Shown: positions 27,377-36,910, counted from the first letter of the stretch. The stretch is 64,000 nucleotides of DNA from Vulcanococcus sp. Clear-D1 (GCF_014654725.1 NZ_JACVZV010000039.1:54822-118821), one strand, 5' to 3'. Program-made: numbers and translations. The notes: a model not told the origin generated them from the letters alone.

Positions 27377-28570
27377 ATGGATTGGGTTGAAGCCGCCATG
27401 GTGAGTGCCGCACCTGCAGAGGCAGGGTTGAAGCCAGCCACCCCGGAGTACCGCCCCGGCCTGGAGGGTGTACCCGCCACCCAATCGTCGGTGTGTGACA
27501 TCGATGGCCAGCGGGGGCGGCTCACCTACCGCGGCTACAGCGTCGAGGAGCTGGCGCAGCACAGCACCTTCCTGGAAACCACCTACCTGCTGATCTGGGG
27601 GGAACTGCCCACCGCGTCACAGCTGCGGGAGTTTGAGCACGAGGTGCAGATGCACCGGCGGGTGAGCTTCCGCATCCGCGACATGATGAAGTGCTTCCCC
27701 TCCCAGGGGCACCCGATGGATGCGCTGCAGAGCAGTGCGGCGTCTCTTGGGCTCTTTTACTCCCGCCGCGCCCTCGATAACCCCGAGTACATCGTGTCGG
27801 CGGTGGTGCGCCTGATCGCCAAGATCCCCACGATGGTGGCGGCGTTCCAGCTGATCCGCAAAGGCCAGGATCCGATTCAGCCCCGCGACGATCTGCCCTA
27901 CGCGGCCAACTTCCTCTACATGCTCACCGAGCGGGAGCCCGACCCGCTGGCCGCCCGCATCTTTGATGCCTGCCTGATCCTGCACGCCGAGCACAGCCTC
28001 AATGCCAGCACCTTCAGTGCGCGCGTGACTGCCAGTACCCTCACGGACCCCTATGCGGTGGTGGCCTCAGCCGTGGGCACCTTGGCCGGCCCGCTCCATG
28101 GCGGTGCCAACGAAGACGTGCTCGAGATGCTCGACAGCATCGGCAGCGCCGATCAGGTGGAGCCCTGGCTGGATCGGGCCATCGCCGAGAAGCGCAAGAT
28201 CATGGGCTTCGGCCACCGTGAATACAAGGTGAAGGATCCACGGGCGGTGATCCTCCAGAAGCTGGCGGAGCAGCTGTTCGATCAGTTCGGCCACGATCCC
28301 CTCTACGACCTGGCCCGCAAGCTCGAGGAGGTTGCCGCCGTGCGGCTCGGCCCCAAGGGCATCTACCCCAACGTGGATTTCTATTCCGGGCTGGTGTACC
28401 GCAAGCTCGGCATCCCGGTGGATCTGTTCACCCCGATCTTTGCCATCGCCCGCACCGCTGGCTGGCTCGCCCACTGGAAGGAGCAGCTCGGTGCCAACCG
28501 CATCTACCGCCCCACACAGATCTACACCGGCTCCACCGGTCGTGACTGGGCACCGCTGGAAGCCCGCTGA
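27377..28570 (+). CDS. gltA: Citrate synthase
   Basis: Condenses acetyl-CoA and oxaloacetate into citrate, supplying 2-oxoglutarate for nitrogen assimilation. The 397-residue protein has the type I cyanobacterial pattern: SSVCDIDGQRGRLTYRGY near the N-terminus, HAEHSLNASTFSARV (catalytic His), PLHGGANEDVLEML, MGFGHREYK and PNVDFYSGLVYR (catalytic Asp). ATG at 27377 is used; an in-frame ATG at 27398 is an alternative, with conserved sequence beginning after both. The ndhA-I-G-E operon follows 49 bases downstream. Confidence 0.95.
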   Translation: MDWVEAAMVSAAPAEAGLKPATPEYRPGLEGVPATQSSVCDIDGQRGRLTYRGYSVEELAQHSTFLETTYLLIWGELPTASQLREFEHEVQMHRRVSFRIRDMMKCFPSQGHPMDALQSSAASLGLFYSRRALDNPEYIVSAVVRLIAKIPTMVAAFQLIRKGQDPIQPRDDLPYAANFLYMLTEREPDPLAARIFDACLILHAEHSLNASTFSARVTASTLTDPYAVVASAVGTLAGPLHGGANEDVLEMLDSIGSADQVEPWLDRAIAEKRKIMGFGHREYKVKDPRAVILQKLAEQLFDQFGHDPLYDLARKLEEVAAVRLGPKGIYPNVDFYSGLVYRKLGIPVDLFTPIFAIARTAGWLAHWKEQLGANRIYRPTQIYTGSTGRDWAPLEAR

Positions 28571-28619
28571 CCCGACTGCGGCTGCGGCCGCTTAAGTTGC
28601 CCCCATCCACAGGCCACCC

Positions 28620-29762
28620 ATGGTGTTTGCCAATCCCGCCGTCGTGAGCGCCGGCCTCGACCTGGAGGCCAGCTTCACCGACCTGTTGCAGGGTCTGGGT
28701 TTGTCGCCCGGGGCGGCACACCTGCTGTGGCTGCCGCTGCCCATGCTCCTGGTGCTGGTGGCCGCCGTGGTGGGCGTGCTCGTGAACGTGTGGCTGGAGC
28801 GCAAAATTTCTGCCGCCGTGCAGCAGCGCATCGGCCCCGAATATGCCGGCGCCCTGGGCATCCTTCAGCCCCTCGCCGATGGCCTGAAGCTGCTGTTCAA
28901 GGAAGACATCATCCCGGCTCGCGCCGATGGATTGCTGTTCACCCTTGGACCGGTGCTGGTGCTGGTGCCGGTGATCCTCAGCTGGCTGGTGGTGCCTTTT
29001 GGCCAGAACCTGCTGATCAGCAATGTGGGCGTTGGGATCTTTCTCTGGATCTCCCTGAGCAGCATCCAGCCGATCGGCCTGCTGATGGCTGGTTACGCCT
29101 CCAACAACAAATATTCCCTGCTGGGCGGCCTGCGAGCGGCGGCTCAGTCGATCTCTTACGAGATTCCCCTGGCACTTGCGGTGCTGGCGGTGGTGATGAT
29201 GAGCAACTCGCTCAGCACGGTCGACATCGTTGACCAGCAGACCGGTGCCGGCATCCTCAGCTGGAACATCTGGCGCCAGCCCGTTGGCTTTGCGATCTTC
29301 TGGATCTGCGCTCTGGCGGAGTGCGAACGCCTGCCGTTCGACCTTCCCGAGGCTGAAGAGGAACTGGTGGCCGGTTACCAGACCGAGTACTCCGGTATGA
29401 AGTTCGCCCTCTTCTACCTGGGCAGCTACATCAACCTGGTGCTCTCGGCGCTGCTGGTGTCGGTGCTCTACCTGGGTGGCTGGGGCTTCCCCCTGCCGGT
29501 GGAGTGGATCGTGAACCTCACCGGTCAGCCGATTGATGCGCCGCTGGTGCAGGTGATCACGGCCACCACCGGCATTGTGATGACCGTGCTGAAGGCCTAC
29601 CTGCTGGTGTTCTTCGCGATCCTGCTGCGCTGGACCGTGCCCCGGGTGCGCATCGACCAACTGCTGGATCTGGGCTGGAAGTTCCTGTTGCCCATCGCCC
29701 TGGTGAACCTGCTCGTCACTGCCGGCCTCAAGCTCGCCTTCCCCGCCTTCTTCGGCGGCTGA
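28620..29762 (+). CDS. ndhA: NAD(P)H-quinone oxidoreductase subunit 1 (NDH-1)
   Basis: Membrane-arm subunit homologous to NuoH that forms part of the plastoquinone cavity and connects the peripheral and membrane arms of NDH-1. The 380-residue protein has eight or so helices, the family segment [18 protein letters not shown] (about 60-77), the charged loop [31 protein letters not shown] and a C-terminal [22 protein letters not shown]. Full length. First gene of the ndhA-ndhI-ndhG-ndhE operon, 49 bases after gltA. Confidence 0.97.
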   Translation: MVFANPAVVSAGLDLEASFTDLLQGLGLSPGAAHLLWLPLPMLLVLVAAVVGVLVNVWLERKISAAVQQRIGPEYAGALGILQPLADGLKLLFKEDIIPARADGLLFTLGPVLVLVPVILSWLVVPFGQNLLISNVGVGIFLWISLSSIQPIGLLMAGYASNNKYSLLGGLRAAAQSISYEIPLALAVLAVVMMSNSLSTVDIVDQQTGAGILSWNIWRQPVGFAIFWICALAECERLPFDLPEAEEELVAGYQTEYSGMKFALFYLGSYINLVLSALLVSVLYLGGWGFPLPVEWIVNLTGQPIDAPLVQVITATTGIVMTVLKAYLLVFFAILLRWTVPRVRIDQLLDLGWKFLLPIALVNLLVTAGLKLAFPAFFGG

Positions 29763-29825
29763 GCCCCTACCTCCGTTTGGCCGGGCCATCATGGTGCCGG
29801 CGTTTTCGCCCCTGCTCGCCTGTTC

Positions 29826-30461
29826 ATGTTCGGGTTCCTCAAGAAAGTCGGTGACTACACCCGCGATGCGGTGGGTGCAGCGAACTACCTGACCCAGGGC
29901 CTATCGGTCACGTTCGATCACCTGCGCCGGCGACCGATCACGGTGCAGTACCCCTACGAGAAGCTGATTCCCTCGGAGCGCTACAGGGGCCGGATCCACT
30001 ACGAATTCGATAAGTGCATCGCCTGTGAGGTGTGTGTGCGTGTCTGCCCGATCAACCTGCCGGTGGTGGATTGGGTGATGAACAAAGCCACCAAGAAGAA
30101 GGAGCTGCGCAACTACTCGATCGATTTCGGGGTGTGCATCTTCTGCGGCAACTGCGTGGAGTACTGCCCCACCAACTGCCTCTCGATGACCGAGGAGTAC
30201 GAGCTGGCCGCCTTCGATCGCCATAGCCTCAACTACGACAACGTGGCCCTGGGCCGTCTGCCTACGAGCGTCACCAGCGATCCGGCGGTGGTCCCTCTGC
30301 GGGAGCTGGCTTATCTGCCCAAGGGCGAGCTGGATCCTCATGGTGTGGATCCCAAGCGCCCGCGCGCTGGTCAGCTGCCCGCTCAGGTGCTGGAGTCGCT
30401 GCCCAAGGCTGAGCCGGCCAAGGACCAGACTGCCCCTGCCGCCAGCGAGGAGAACGCCTGA
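29826..30461 (+). CDS. ndhI: NAD(P)H-quinone oxidoreductase subunit I, ferredoxin-like (NDH-1)
   Basis: Carries the two terminal [4Fe-4S] clusters that pass electrons to plastoquinone and is the docking area for ferredoxin in cyanobacterial NDH-1. The 211-residue protein has both complete CxxCxxCxxxCP motifs: [12 protein letters not shown] (about 63-74) and [17 protein letters not shown] (about 103-119). The first 60 residues form the membrane-facing helix region and the last 50 are an Ala/Pro-rich, poorly conserved tail that is longer than in many homologues. Its stop overlaps the ndhG start by one base (TGATG). Confidence 0.97.
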   Translation: MFGFLKKVGDYTRDAVGAANYLTQGLSVTFDHLRRRPITVQYPYEKLIPSERYRGRIHYEFDKCIACEVCVRVCPINLPVVDWVMNKATKKKELRNYSIDFGVCIFCGNCVEYCPTNCLSMTEEYELAAFDRHSLNYDNVALGRLPTSVTSDPAVVPLRELAYLPKGELDPHGVDPKRPRAGQLPAQVLESLPKAEPAKDQTAPAASEENA

Positions 30462-31060
30462 TGACCATCGCCTCCTCCACTCAGCTGATCTGTTTCACGG
30501 TGCTCTCGGCCGTGGTGGCGATCGGCGCCCTGGGCGTGGTGCTGCTGCCCAACATCGTGTACTCCGCCTTCCTGCTGGGCGGTGTGTTCCTGTCGGTGGC
30601 AGGCCTCTATCTGCTGCTCAACGCCAGCTTTGTGGCCGCCGCCCAAGTGCTTGTGTATGTGGGCGCGGTGAACGTGCTGATTCTGTTCGCGATCATGCTC
30701 GTGAACAAGAAGGAAGATCTGGCCGCCATCCCCGGGCTCGCCCTGCGTCGCTTGCTCTCCGGTGCTGTCTGCGCCGGGTTGTTCGCGCTGCTGCTGCGCG
30801 TGGCCTTCACCACCCCCTGGGCCACCCCAGGGCCCGAGCCGGTGGGCGAAGAAGCCACGATCCGGATCGGTGAACACCTATTCAGCGATTACCTGCTGCC
30901 CTTCGAGCTGGCCTCCGTGCTGCTGCTCATGGCGATGATCGGTGCCATCGTGCTGGCCCGCCGCGATGTGATGACCGCAGACATCGCCACCGGTGAACCC
31001 GCCGACCAGGGCCTGATCGAAAAATCCCGCACCCCCCTGCTGCTGGAGAAGAGCAACTGA
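30461..31060 (+). CDS. ndhG: NAD(P)H-quinone oxidoreductase subunit 6 (NDH-1)
   Basis: Membrane subunit homologous to NuoJ, 199 residues, five hydrophobic helices. It contributes the pi-bulge helix that couples quinone chemistry to proton pumping; that stretch is visible as [29 protein letters not shown] (about 65-93). The C-terminal soluble tail holds [20 protein letters not shown]. The ATG overlaps the ndhI stop and the stop overlaps the ndhE ATG, both by one base, so the operon is translationally coupled. Confidence 0.96.
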   Translation: MTIASSTQLICFTVLSAVVAIGALGVVLLPNIVYSAFLLGGVFLSVAGLYLLLNASFVAAAQVLVYVGAVNVLILFAIMLVNKKEDLAAIPGLALRRLLSGAVCAGLFALLLRVAFTTPWATPGPEPVGEEATIRIGEHLFSDYLLPFELASVLLLMAMIGAIVLARRDVMTADIATGEPADQGLIEKSRTPLLLEKSN

Positions 31061-31389
31061 TGAACCTCGAGCTGCCCACCACTGTTCCCCTCCAGGCCTA
31101 TCTGGCCCTGGCTGCGATCTTGTTCTGCACCGGCGTGTGGGGTCTGATCAACAGCCGCAATGCCGTGCGCGTGCTCATGAGCATTGAGCTGATGCTCAAC
31201 GCTGTGAACATCAACCTGATGGCGTTCTCGAGCTACCTCGATGGTCAGCTGATTCGCGGCCAGGTGTTCACCATCTTTGTGATCACTGTGGCGGCCGCAG
31301 AAGCTGCTGTGGGCCTGGCGATCCTGCTGTCGCTCTACCGCAACCGTGAGACGGTCGACATGGAGCGCTTCAACCTGCTGCGTTGGTAG
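31060..31389 (+). CDS. ndhE: NAD(P)H-quinone oxidoreductase subunit 4L (NDH-1)
   Basis: Small membrane subunit homologous to NuoK, 109 residues with three helices. Two buried glutamates of the proton path are visible in [14 protein letters not shown] and in [14 protein letters not shown]. Full length, ending FNLLRW. It is the last ndh gene of this operon; NAD kinase starts 27 bases after its stop. Confidence 0.96.
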   Translation: MNLELPTTVPLQAYLALAAILFCTGVWGLINSRNAVRVLMSIELMLNAVNINLMAFSSYLDGQLIRGQVFTIFVITVAAAEAAVGLAILLSLYRNRETVDMERFNLLRW

Positions 31390-31416
31390 CCAGCCTGGGG
31401 GCACTGCTCGCCTGCC

Positions 31417-32328
31417 ATGCGCATTGACACCGTCTGGTTGATCCATCGCGCCGCCAGCCAGGCGGCTCTGCGCCAGGCGCGCCGCAGTGCCGAAACCTTG
31501 CGAACGCAGGGTGTGAAAGTGGCGGTGGCGATGAGCGGTGCCAGCGCCAATCCCTTCCCAGGCTTATTGGCCGATGAGGGGGGGCCGCCTGATCTGGCCG
31601 TGGTGCTGGGCGGCGATGGCACGGTGCTGGGGGGCGCTCGCCACCTCGCCCCCCTCGGGGTTCCGATCCTGTGTTTCAACGTGGGGGGGCACTTCGGCTT
31701 CCTCACCCACGAGCGCAAGCTGCTCAGCCAGGGCCCCGGTCCCGATGGCGAACAGGATCTCTGGCAGCGCCTGCGCGACGATCGCTTCGCCCTGGAGCGG
31801 CGCATGATGCTCGAGGCCCGCACCGACCGCAGCGATGCGGTGTATGCCGCTCTCAACGACTTCTACTTCAGGCCTGGCCTCGATGAGGTGTCGCCCACCT
31901 GTGTGCTGGAGCTGGAGATCGATGGCGAGGTGGTGGATCAATACCGCGGCGATGGCTTGATCATTTCCACCGCCACGGGCTCCACGGGCTACTCGATGGC
32001 CGCCGGCGGGCCGATCCTGCATCCAGGTGTGGAAGCGATCGTGGTGAATCCGATCTGTCCGATGAGCCTCTCCAGCCGGCCCGTGGTGGTGCCGCCCCGG
32101 GCCCAGCTGGCCGTGTGGCCCCTGGGGGAGACCAGCCGGCGCGTGCGCCTTTGGAACGACGGCGCCCACGCCACCGTGCTGGAGCCGGGTGATCGCTGCG
32201 ACGTGCGCCGATCCCCGCACCACGCCTTGATGGTGCTGCTCGAGCAAAACCCCTCCTACTACCGCACCCTCAGCCGCAAACTGCACTGGGCCGGCAGCCT
32301 CACCGCTTCCGAACCCTCTCCCAATTGA
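31417..32328 (+). CDS. nadK: NAD kinase
   Basis: Phosphorylates NAD+ (or NADH) to NADP(H). The 303-residue protein has the [15 protein letters not shown] motif (about 64-78), [18 protein letters not shown], the substrate-binding [22 protein letters not shown] (about 184-205) and [14 protein letters not shown]. Cyanobacteria commonly have two NAD kinases; this one has the longer N-terminus. Its place directly downstream of ndhE, with short spacings into the CYTH gene, suggests co-transcription of NADP supply with the NDH-1 membrane arm. Confidence 0.94.
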   Translation: MRIDTVWLIHRAASQAALRQARRSAETLRTQGVKVAVAMSGASANPFPGLLADEGGPPDLAVVLGGDGTVLGGARHLAPLGVPILCFNVGGHFGFLTHERKLLSQGPGPDGEQDLWQRLRDDRFALERRMMLEARTDRSDAVYAALNDFYFRPGLDEVSPTCVLELEIDGEVVDQYRGDGLIISTATGSTGYSMAAGGPILHPGVEAIVVNPICPMSLSSRPVVVPPRAQLAVWPLGETSRRVRLWNDGAHATVLEPGDRCDVRRSPHHALMVLLEQNPSYYRTLSRKLHWAGSLTASEPSPN

Positions 32329-32358
32329 GCGGCATTGCCCCCGTTACGCCGAAGTTCC

Positions 32359-32877
32359 ATGGCCCTAGAGATTGAACGACGTTTCCTGGTGGCCAGCGAA
32401 GCCTGGCGCCCGCATGTGCGCTGGAGCCGCAACCTGCAGCAGGGCTACCTGGCCGGCTCCGCCGATGGCCTCACCCTGCGCGTGCGCAGCGATGGCCTTG
32501 GTGCGGCCTGGCTCACGCTCAAATATCCGGCCAGCGGCATTGCGCGCCACGAATTCGAATACGCCATCCCGCAGCAGGATGCCGATGCGCTGCTGGAACG
32601 TAGTGCAGCGCGGGTGCTGAAGCAGCGCTATGGGCTCGATCTCCCCGGTGGCGACTGGGTTCTGGATGTGTTTGCTGGGGAGAATGCACCGTTGGTGATC
32701 GCTGAGGTGGAGCTGGAGAGTGAGCAGGCGGCGGTGGCGATCCCGCCGTGGTGCAGCTGTGAGATCACCGGCATCGGCGCCTTCAGCAATGCGGCGCTCG
32801 CCCAGCGGCCCTTCCAGCTCTGGCAGCCGGAGGAGCAACAGCCCTGGATCTTGAACCTGGAGACGCAGCAGGCTTAG
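32359..32877 (+). CDS. CYTH domain protein (triphosphate tunnel metalloenzyme)
   Basis: A 172-residue protein with the CYTH signature EIERRFLV at residues 4-11 (the ExExK-type strand) followed by basic and acidic strands of the tunnel: QQGYLAG, LTLRVRSDG, AWLTLKYPASG, RHEFEYAIP, LKQRYGLDL, WVLDVFAGENAPLVIAEVELES. The family hydrolyses inorganic triphosphate or other triphosphates, sometimes cyclises ATP. ATG at 32359 is chosen; the frame extends eight codons further upstream to an earlier ATG. It follows NAD kinase by 30 bases. Confidence 0.9.
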   Translation: MALEIERRFLVASEAWRPHVRWSRNLQQGYLAGSADGLTLRVRSDGLGAAWLTLKYPASGIARHEFEYAIPQQDADALLERSAARVLKQRYGLDLPGGDWVLDVFAGENAPLVIAEVELESEQAAVAIPPWCSCEITGIGAFSNAALAQRPFQLWQPEEQQPWILNLETQQA

Positions 32878-32905
32878 GATTCTCTTAAGAATTGAACAGA
32901 GACCG

Positions 32906-33079
32906 GTGCTCGGGCTTTACGACCAGCAGGGGTTGTTGCGCTTCAGCGGCCGGGATCTGGCGGATTGCCTGGCCTATGCCGAGTTGTTCGCCCTAGCGGA
33001 GGGCAGCTTCAGCCTGGAATCCCTTGTGCATGAACGCAGCGCGGACGTTGCGCTGGTTCAGCCGGCGCTGCCGTCCTGA
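32906..33079 (+). CDS. Small conserved-type hypothetical protein
   Basis: A 57-residue frame read directly from the sequence: GTG at 32906, stop TGA at 33077-33079. It encodes MLGLYDQQGLLRFSGRDL, then an acidic, Leu/Ala-rich segment (DCLAYAELFALAEGSFSLESL) and VHERSADVALVQPALPS. Regular alternation of hydrophobic residues, near-absence of chance-type Arg/Pro runs and location directly behind the CYTH gene argue for a real gene; the LGLYD... opening resembles small picocyanobacterial proteins. No function is known. Its last 22 bases overlap the 3' end of pedR. Confidence 0.6.
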   Translation: MLGLYDQQGLLRFSGRDLADCLAYAELFALAEGSFSLESLVHERSADVALVQPALPS

Positions 33080-33300
33080 GGCAGATTGCAGCAGTTGAAG
33101 CCATCACGGCAGATCTTGCCGTGATCCATGGCCCAATTCAGCAACGCCACGCGGTTCTTTGCACCGGTTTTGGTGAACACGTTGCTCACGTGGTTGTCCA
33201 CGGTGCGCTTGCTGATCATCAGCCGCTCGCCGATTTCCTGGTTGGTGAGCCCCTGGGCCACCAGGTCGATGATCTCCAGTTCGCGCTCCGAGAGATCCAT
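33058..33300 (-). CDS. pedR: PedR-like LuxR-type regulator (DNA-binding domain only)
   Basis: An 80-residue protein that is almost only a GerE/LuxR helix-turn-helix: SERELEIIDLVAQGLTNQEIGERLMISKRTVDNHVSNVFTKTG. The C-terminus has KICRDGFNCCNLPQDG, with three cysteines. Small one-domain LuxR regulators with this tail match cyanobacterial PedR, which responds to photosynthetic electron transport through thiol redox state. Redox control via Cys is therefore plausible; the assignment rests on similarity. ATG at 33300. It converges with the 57-residue gene (22-base overlap) and diverges from the metF-like gene. Confidence 0.8.
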   Translation of the reverse strand: MDLSERELEIIDLVAQGLTNQEIGERLMISKRTVDNHVSNVFTKTGAKNRVALLNWAMDHGKICRDGFNCCNLPQDGSAG

Positions 33301-33421
33301 CCACGCCTGAAGGCTGAGTGCTCACTCTAGGGAGGGTGCTCCTGGGCTGATAGGGCACGGCTGGACAGGCCAGTGGCTTCGGGGCGGTGGTTGATGATGG
33401 CCCGATCTGATCACGGGCGTT

Positions 33422-34306
33422 TTGGGGCTGCAGCAGGCACTGGAGGTGGGCTCCCTCGCCATCACAGCGGAGGTGATGCCACCCCGTGGTGGTGATGCCA
33501 GCAGCACCATGGCCCACGCGCGAGCCCTCAAAGGCCGGGTTCACGCGGTGAACGTGACCGATGGCAGCCGCGCCGTGATGCGGATGAGCAGCCTGGCGGT
33601 GTGCCGGCTGCTGCTTGATCAGGGCATTGAGCCGGTGTGGCAACTCGCCTGCCGCGACCGCAACCGCATCGGCCTGCAGGCGGATCTGCTGGGTGCCCAT
33701 GCCCTGGGCATCCGCAACGTGCTCTGCCTCACCGGCGATCCTGTGCGCGCCGGTGATCAGCCCGGGGCGCGGCCGGTGAATGAGCTCGAATCGGTGCGTT
33801 TGCTCCAGCAGCTGCAGGCGTTCAATCGTGGCGAGGATCCCATCGGGGGCACCCTGGCTGATGGGGCCACGGCGCTCTTTGCTGGAGCCGCCGCCGATCC
33901 CCAGAGCCCCAGCTGGAGTGGGCTGAAGAGCCGCATTGCTCGCAAGCATCAAGCCGGTGCCCGCTTCCTGCAAACCCAGATGGTGATGGATGCGGAGTGC
34001 CTGAAGCGTTTTGTGGGGGAGATCACCGGGCCGATCGGCTTGCCGGTGCTGGCAGGGGTGTTCTTGCTCAAGTCGGCGAAGAACGCCGCCTTCATCAACC
34101 GGGTGGTGCCCGGCGCCAACATTCCCCAGTCGATCATTGATCGCCTCGCCGCCGCCACGAACCCCGCTGATGAGGGCATCAGCATTGCCGCTGAGCAGGT
34201 GGCGACGTATGCCGGCATTGCCCAGGGGGTGCATCTAATGGCCGTGAAGGCCGAAGAGCGCATTCCCCTGATCCTGGAGCGAGCTGGGATCAGCTCGCGC
34301 TGCTGA
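33422..34306 (+). CDS. metF: Methylenetetrahydrofolate reductase (MetF-like)
   Basis: FAD-containing TIM-barrel enzyme that reduces 5,10-methylene-THF to 5-methyl-THF for methionine synthesis. The 294-residue sequence has an early catalytic Glu region (ITAEVMPPRGGD), AVNVTDGSRAVMRMS, VWQLACRDRNRIGLQADLLGAHALGIRNVLCLTGDP and the end PADEGISIAAEQ; length matches bacterial MetF. The start is TTG at 33422; an in-frame TGA lies just upstream, so the start cannot be much earlier. It diverges from pedR with a 121-base gap. Its final 17 bases overlap the convergent NDP-sugar gene. Confidence 0.88.
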   Translation: MGLQQALEVGSLAITAEVMPPRGGDASSTMAHARALKGRVHAVNVTDGSRAVMRMSSLAVCRLLLDQGIEPVWQLACRDRNRIGLQADLLGAHALGIRNVLCLTGDPVRAGDQPGARPVNELESVRLLQQLQAFNRGEDPIGGTLADGATALFAGAAADPQSPSWSGLKSRIARKHQAGARFLQTQMVMDAECLKRFVGEITGPIGLPVLAGVFLLKSAKNAAFINRVVPGANIPQSIIDRLAAATNPADEGISIAAEQVATYAGIAQGVHLMAVKAEERIPLILERAGISSRC

Positions 34307-35471
34307 TCGCCAGATCGGTGCCTAGGAGTTCGGCCATGGCCTTCTGCTGGGGTGAAGGCTTCACATGATCCTGGCGGCGTACATCGGTGATCAGCCAATC
34401 GAGCGCTGCTTCTTGCAGATCGAAGTGATCGCCGTTGCGGTCGACGCAGTAGCGGCCGAAGACCAGCTTCTCCACTAAACGCACACCTGGACCGATGCGC
34501 GAGTAATCGAAGATGATCGAGTTATCGATCGTCGCTCCCTCGCAGATGTGACAGCTGGGGCCGATCATCGCTGGGCCAATGATGGTGGCGCCGTCTTCAA
34601 TCCGGCTCATGCCGCCGACGTAGATGGGGCCTTCCACGTTGATCTTGTCCCAGTTGGCGGCCACATTCAGGCCTGCGTAGATCCCTGGGCGCACTTCCTT
34701 GCCGGGGATCTGAACCTGCCGCACTTGTCCCTGCAGCACGCTGCGGATCGCCTGCCAGTAATCGGGCACCTTGCCGATGTCCACCCACTCGAATTCCATC
34801 GGCAGGGCGTAGAAGGCGGCATCGTCAGCCACTAGGCGGGGGAACAGATCCGAGCCGATGTCGAACGGCACGCCATCCGGTACGTAATCGAGCACTTCTG
34901 GCTCGAAGATGTAAATGCCGGTATTGATCATGTCGCTGGCGGCCTCATCCACCGCCGGCTTCTCCTGGAAGGAGAGCACCCGGCCGTCGTTGTCGGTCAC
35001 CACCACGCCATAGCTGCTCACCTGATCGCGCGGCACGCGCTTAGTGATCAGGCTGGCCATCGCCCCTTTGGCCTTGTGGCGGCGCACGGCTTCGCTCAGG
35101 TCGAGATCGATCAGGGCATCCCCGCAGAGCACCACGAAGGTGTCGTCGAAGAAGCGCTGGAACGTCTGGATCTTCTTGAGCCCACCTGCCGAGCCGAGGG
35201 CATCACCGATCAGCTGGCCGTCTTCAATGCGGCCTTCGAAGCTGTAGGCGATCTCCACGCCGAAGCGCTGGCCATCGCGGAAATAGTTCTCGATCTCCTG
35301 GGCCAGATGGGAGACATTCACCATGATTTCGGTGAAGCCGTGTTCCCGCAGCAACTCGAGCAGAAACTCCATCACGGGTTTCTGCAGGATCGGAATCATC
35401 GGTTTGGGGACGATGTGGGTGATCGGTCGCACCCGGGTCCCCTTACCGGCCGCCAGGATCATCGCCTTCAT
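34290..35471 (-). CDS. NDP-sugar pyrophosphorylase (nucleotidyltransferase + left-handed beta-helix)
   Basis: A 393-residue enzyme of the glucose-1-phosphate/mannose-1-phosphate nucleotidyltransferase family. The N-terminal GT-A domain (1-235) has the signature MKAMILAAGKGTRVRPITH and FVVLCGDALIDLDL; the C-terminal part (about 265-350) is a hexapeptide-repeat region (VEGPIYVGG, IIGPAMIGPSCHICEGATIDNS). This resembles mannose-1-phosphate guanylyltransferases for exopolysaccharide or LPS; the exact sugar cannot be told. Its 3' end overlaps the metF-like gene by 17 bases. Confidence 0.88.
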   Translation of the reverse strand: MKAMILAAGKGTRVRPITHIVPKPMIPILQKPVMEFLLELLREHGFTEIMVNVSHLAQEIENYFRDGQRFGVEIAYSFEGRIEDGQLIGDALGSAGGLKKIQTFQRFFDDTFVVLCGDALIDLDLSEAVRRHKAKGAMASLITKRVPRDQVSSYGVVVTDNDGRVLSFQEKPAVDEAASDMINTGIYIFEPEVLDYVPDGVPFDIGSDLFPRLVADDAAFYALPMEFEWVDIGKVPDYWQAIRSVLQGQVRQVQIPGKEVRPGIYAGLNVAANWDKINVEGPIYVGGMSRIEDGATIIGPAMIGPSCHICEGATIDNSIIFDYSRIGPGVRLVEKLVFGRYCVDRNGDHFDLQEAALDWLITDVRRQDHVKPSPQQKAMAELLGTDLAISSAS

Positions 35472-35517
35472 CGGCGCTGTCTGCTTTCGGTGAGTCCGCC
35501 CACCCTACGCACAGGGT

Positions 35518-36417
35518 CTAGGCGGCCAGCGGCTCTCGAGCCGGCCCCCGAGCTGACCCCAGCTCCGCGGGCAGGGGCAATTGCACACTCTCTCGCTCAT
35601 CGAGCAGCCGCTTGAGCTGCAGCGGGCCGAACAGGCCGCCCTGCTGCTCCAGCTCCACCTTGCCCTGGGAGCAGAGAAAGAGCAGCGCCCAGAACACCCC
35701 CACCCGGTCGCTGTCGAGATCCTCCGGGGCCACCGCCGCCCAGGCCTGCACCAGGGCTTCAAAGCCCGTCCACTCCAGCGATTGCGGCCACTGCAGCAGG
35801 AATTGGCTGAGGGCGGCGGTGGTTTCCGGCAGCTTCTCGCGGTGGGCCAGGGCCGCCACCTGCTCGATCACGGCTCGATCGCTGTAGCGCTTGCTGCGCT
35901 GGCGTTTGCTGCGCTGGCCCTCCTCCTGCTCCAGCCGTTCGGCGATGTCTTCGAGTTGGCGGATCAGCTCACCGAGGGTCACCGGCCGCTGCAAGGGCGG
36001 TGGCGCGACGGGCCGGCGCAGCAGGTGGCGCTCCGGCCGCCTGGGCAGTTCCACGCCAGGGCTGAGAAGCCAGCCCTGGCCCTCGGCGTCAAAGTCGTAG
36101 CTGAAGTCGTCGTCGGCGAGGGGTTCGGGCGGGAAGGTCTGCGCTTCCAGCACTTCCGCTTTGAGGCTCACCAGCATCGAAGCAGCCAGAAAGGCCTCGC
36201 TGGTTTCAGCCAGATCCTGTTCGTAGCTGCCGCCGCGCCCCACGGCCGCCATCAGTCGCGGCACTTCAATGCGCTGACGCAGCTGATCGAGAAAGCCGTC
36301 GACGACGGCAATCACATCCACATCCCAGGGATCGAGGTCGCCCCGTTCAGCGGCGTCTTGCAACAGGCGGATGGCCAGCCTGGCGCCATCTGTGGCCACG
36401 GGTCCGCTTGCACTCAC
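35518..36417 (-). CDS. scpA: Segregation and condensation protein A
   Basis: Kleisin subunit of the SMC-ScpA-ScpB condensin, bridging SMC heads during chromosome segregation. The 299-residue protein has the kleisin N-terminus (LLQDAAERGDLDPWDVDVIAVVDGFL, about 18-43), the central SEAFLAASMLVSLKAEVL helix and the C-terminal winged helix (VFWALLFLCSQGKVELEQQGGLFGPLQL). The loop between is longer and more charged than in Bacillus, including a duplicated basic segment RSKRQRSKR. The start is GTG at 36417. scpB is not in the window. Confidence 0.88.
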   Translation of the reverse strand: MSASGPVATDGARLAIRLLQDAAERGDLDPWDVDVIAVVDGFLDQLRQRIEVPRLMAAVGRGGSYEQDLAETSEAFLAASMLVSLKAEVLEAQTFPPEPLADDDFSYDFDAEGQGWLLSPGVELPRRPERHLLRRPVAPPPLQRPVTLGELIRQLEDIAERLEQEEGQRSKRQRSKRYSDRAVIEQVAALAHREKLPETTAALSQFLLQWPQSLEWTGFEALVQAWAAVAPEDLDSDRVGVFWALLFLCSQGKVELEQQGGLFGPLQLKRLLDERESVQLPLPAELGSARGPAREPLAA

Positions 36418-36463
36418 CCGACCCTATCGGCTCGAAGCCTGAAAAGCCAGGCCAGAGCTGCCT

Positions 36464-36823
36464 TCAGGCTGCTTCGCTTTGTGCTGAGCTCTCCCCGGCG
36501 GCCGGCAGCAGCCCCAGTTGGGCATCCACGGCGGCGCGGTAGCGCTGTACGTCTTCTTCCAGCTCGCGGATGCGCACCTGTTGCGCTTCCACCTCGCCGG
36601 GGTTGACCTGGCTCTCCACCCGCTTCACCACGCCGGTCCACACCGCGAACACCCAGGCGGCAGTGGCACCGATGCCACCCACCAGCAGCAACAGCGCTGC
36701 CAGGGGCAGGGTGGCGCTCAGGCCCGGTAAGAACTGCACCGTGGTGGGGGAGGTGTTCTCAAGGGTGAACATCACCATGGCCAGGCCGAAGCTGAAGATC
36801 AGCAGGAAGTTCAGCTGCTTCAT
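36464..36823 (-). CDS. LapA (DUF1049) domain membrane protein
   Basis: A 119-residue inner-membrane protein. Two transmembrane helices (about 5-21 and 38-62) flank the short NTSPTTVQFLPGL segment typical of the LapA/DUF1049 family, and a C-terminal coiled coil follows (VESQVNPGEVEAQQVRIRELEEDVQRYRAAV). E. coli LapA links to LPS-assembly control; in cyanobacteria the role is untested. It lies 46 bases upstream of scpA on the same strand and could be co-transcribed. The 87-base gap upstream toward ndhD contains nothing I recognise. Confidence 0.84.
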   Translation of the reverse strand: MKQLNFLLIFSFGLAMVMFTLENTSPTTVQFLPGLSATLPLAALLLLVGGIGATAAWVFAVWTGVVKRVESQVNPGEVEAQQVRIRELEEDVQRYRAAVDAQLGLLPAAGESSAQSEAA

Positions 36824-36910
36824 CGGTCGGGATGCACCAAGAGCTTGAGCTCGAAGATTACGTAGATCCTTGAGATCCGCACCAGCCCATTCGGCAGCCT
36901 GAAGGCTTTG

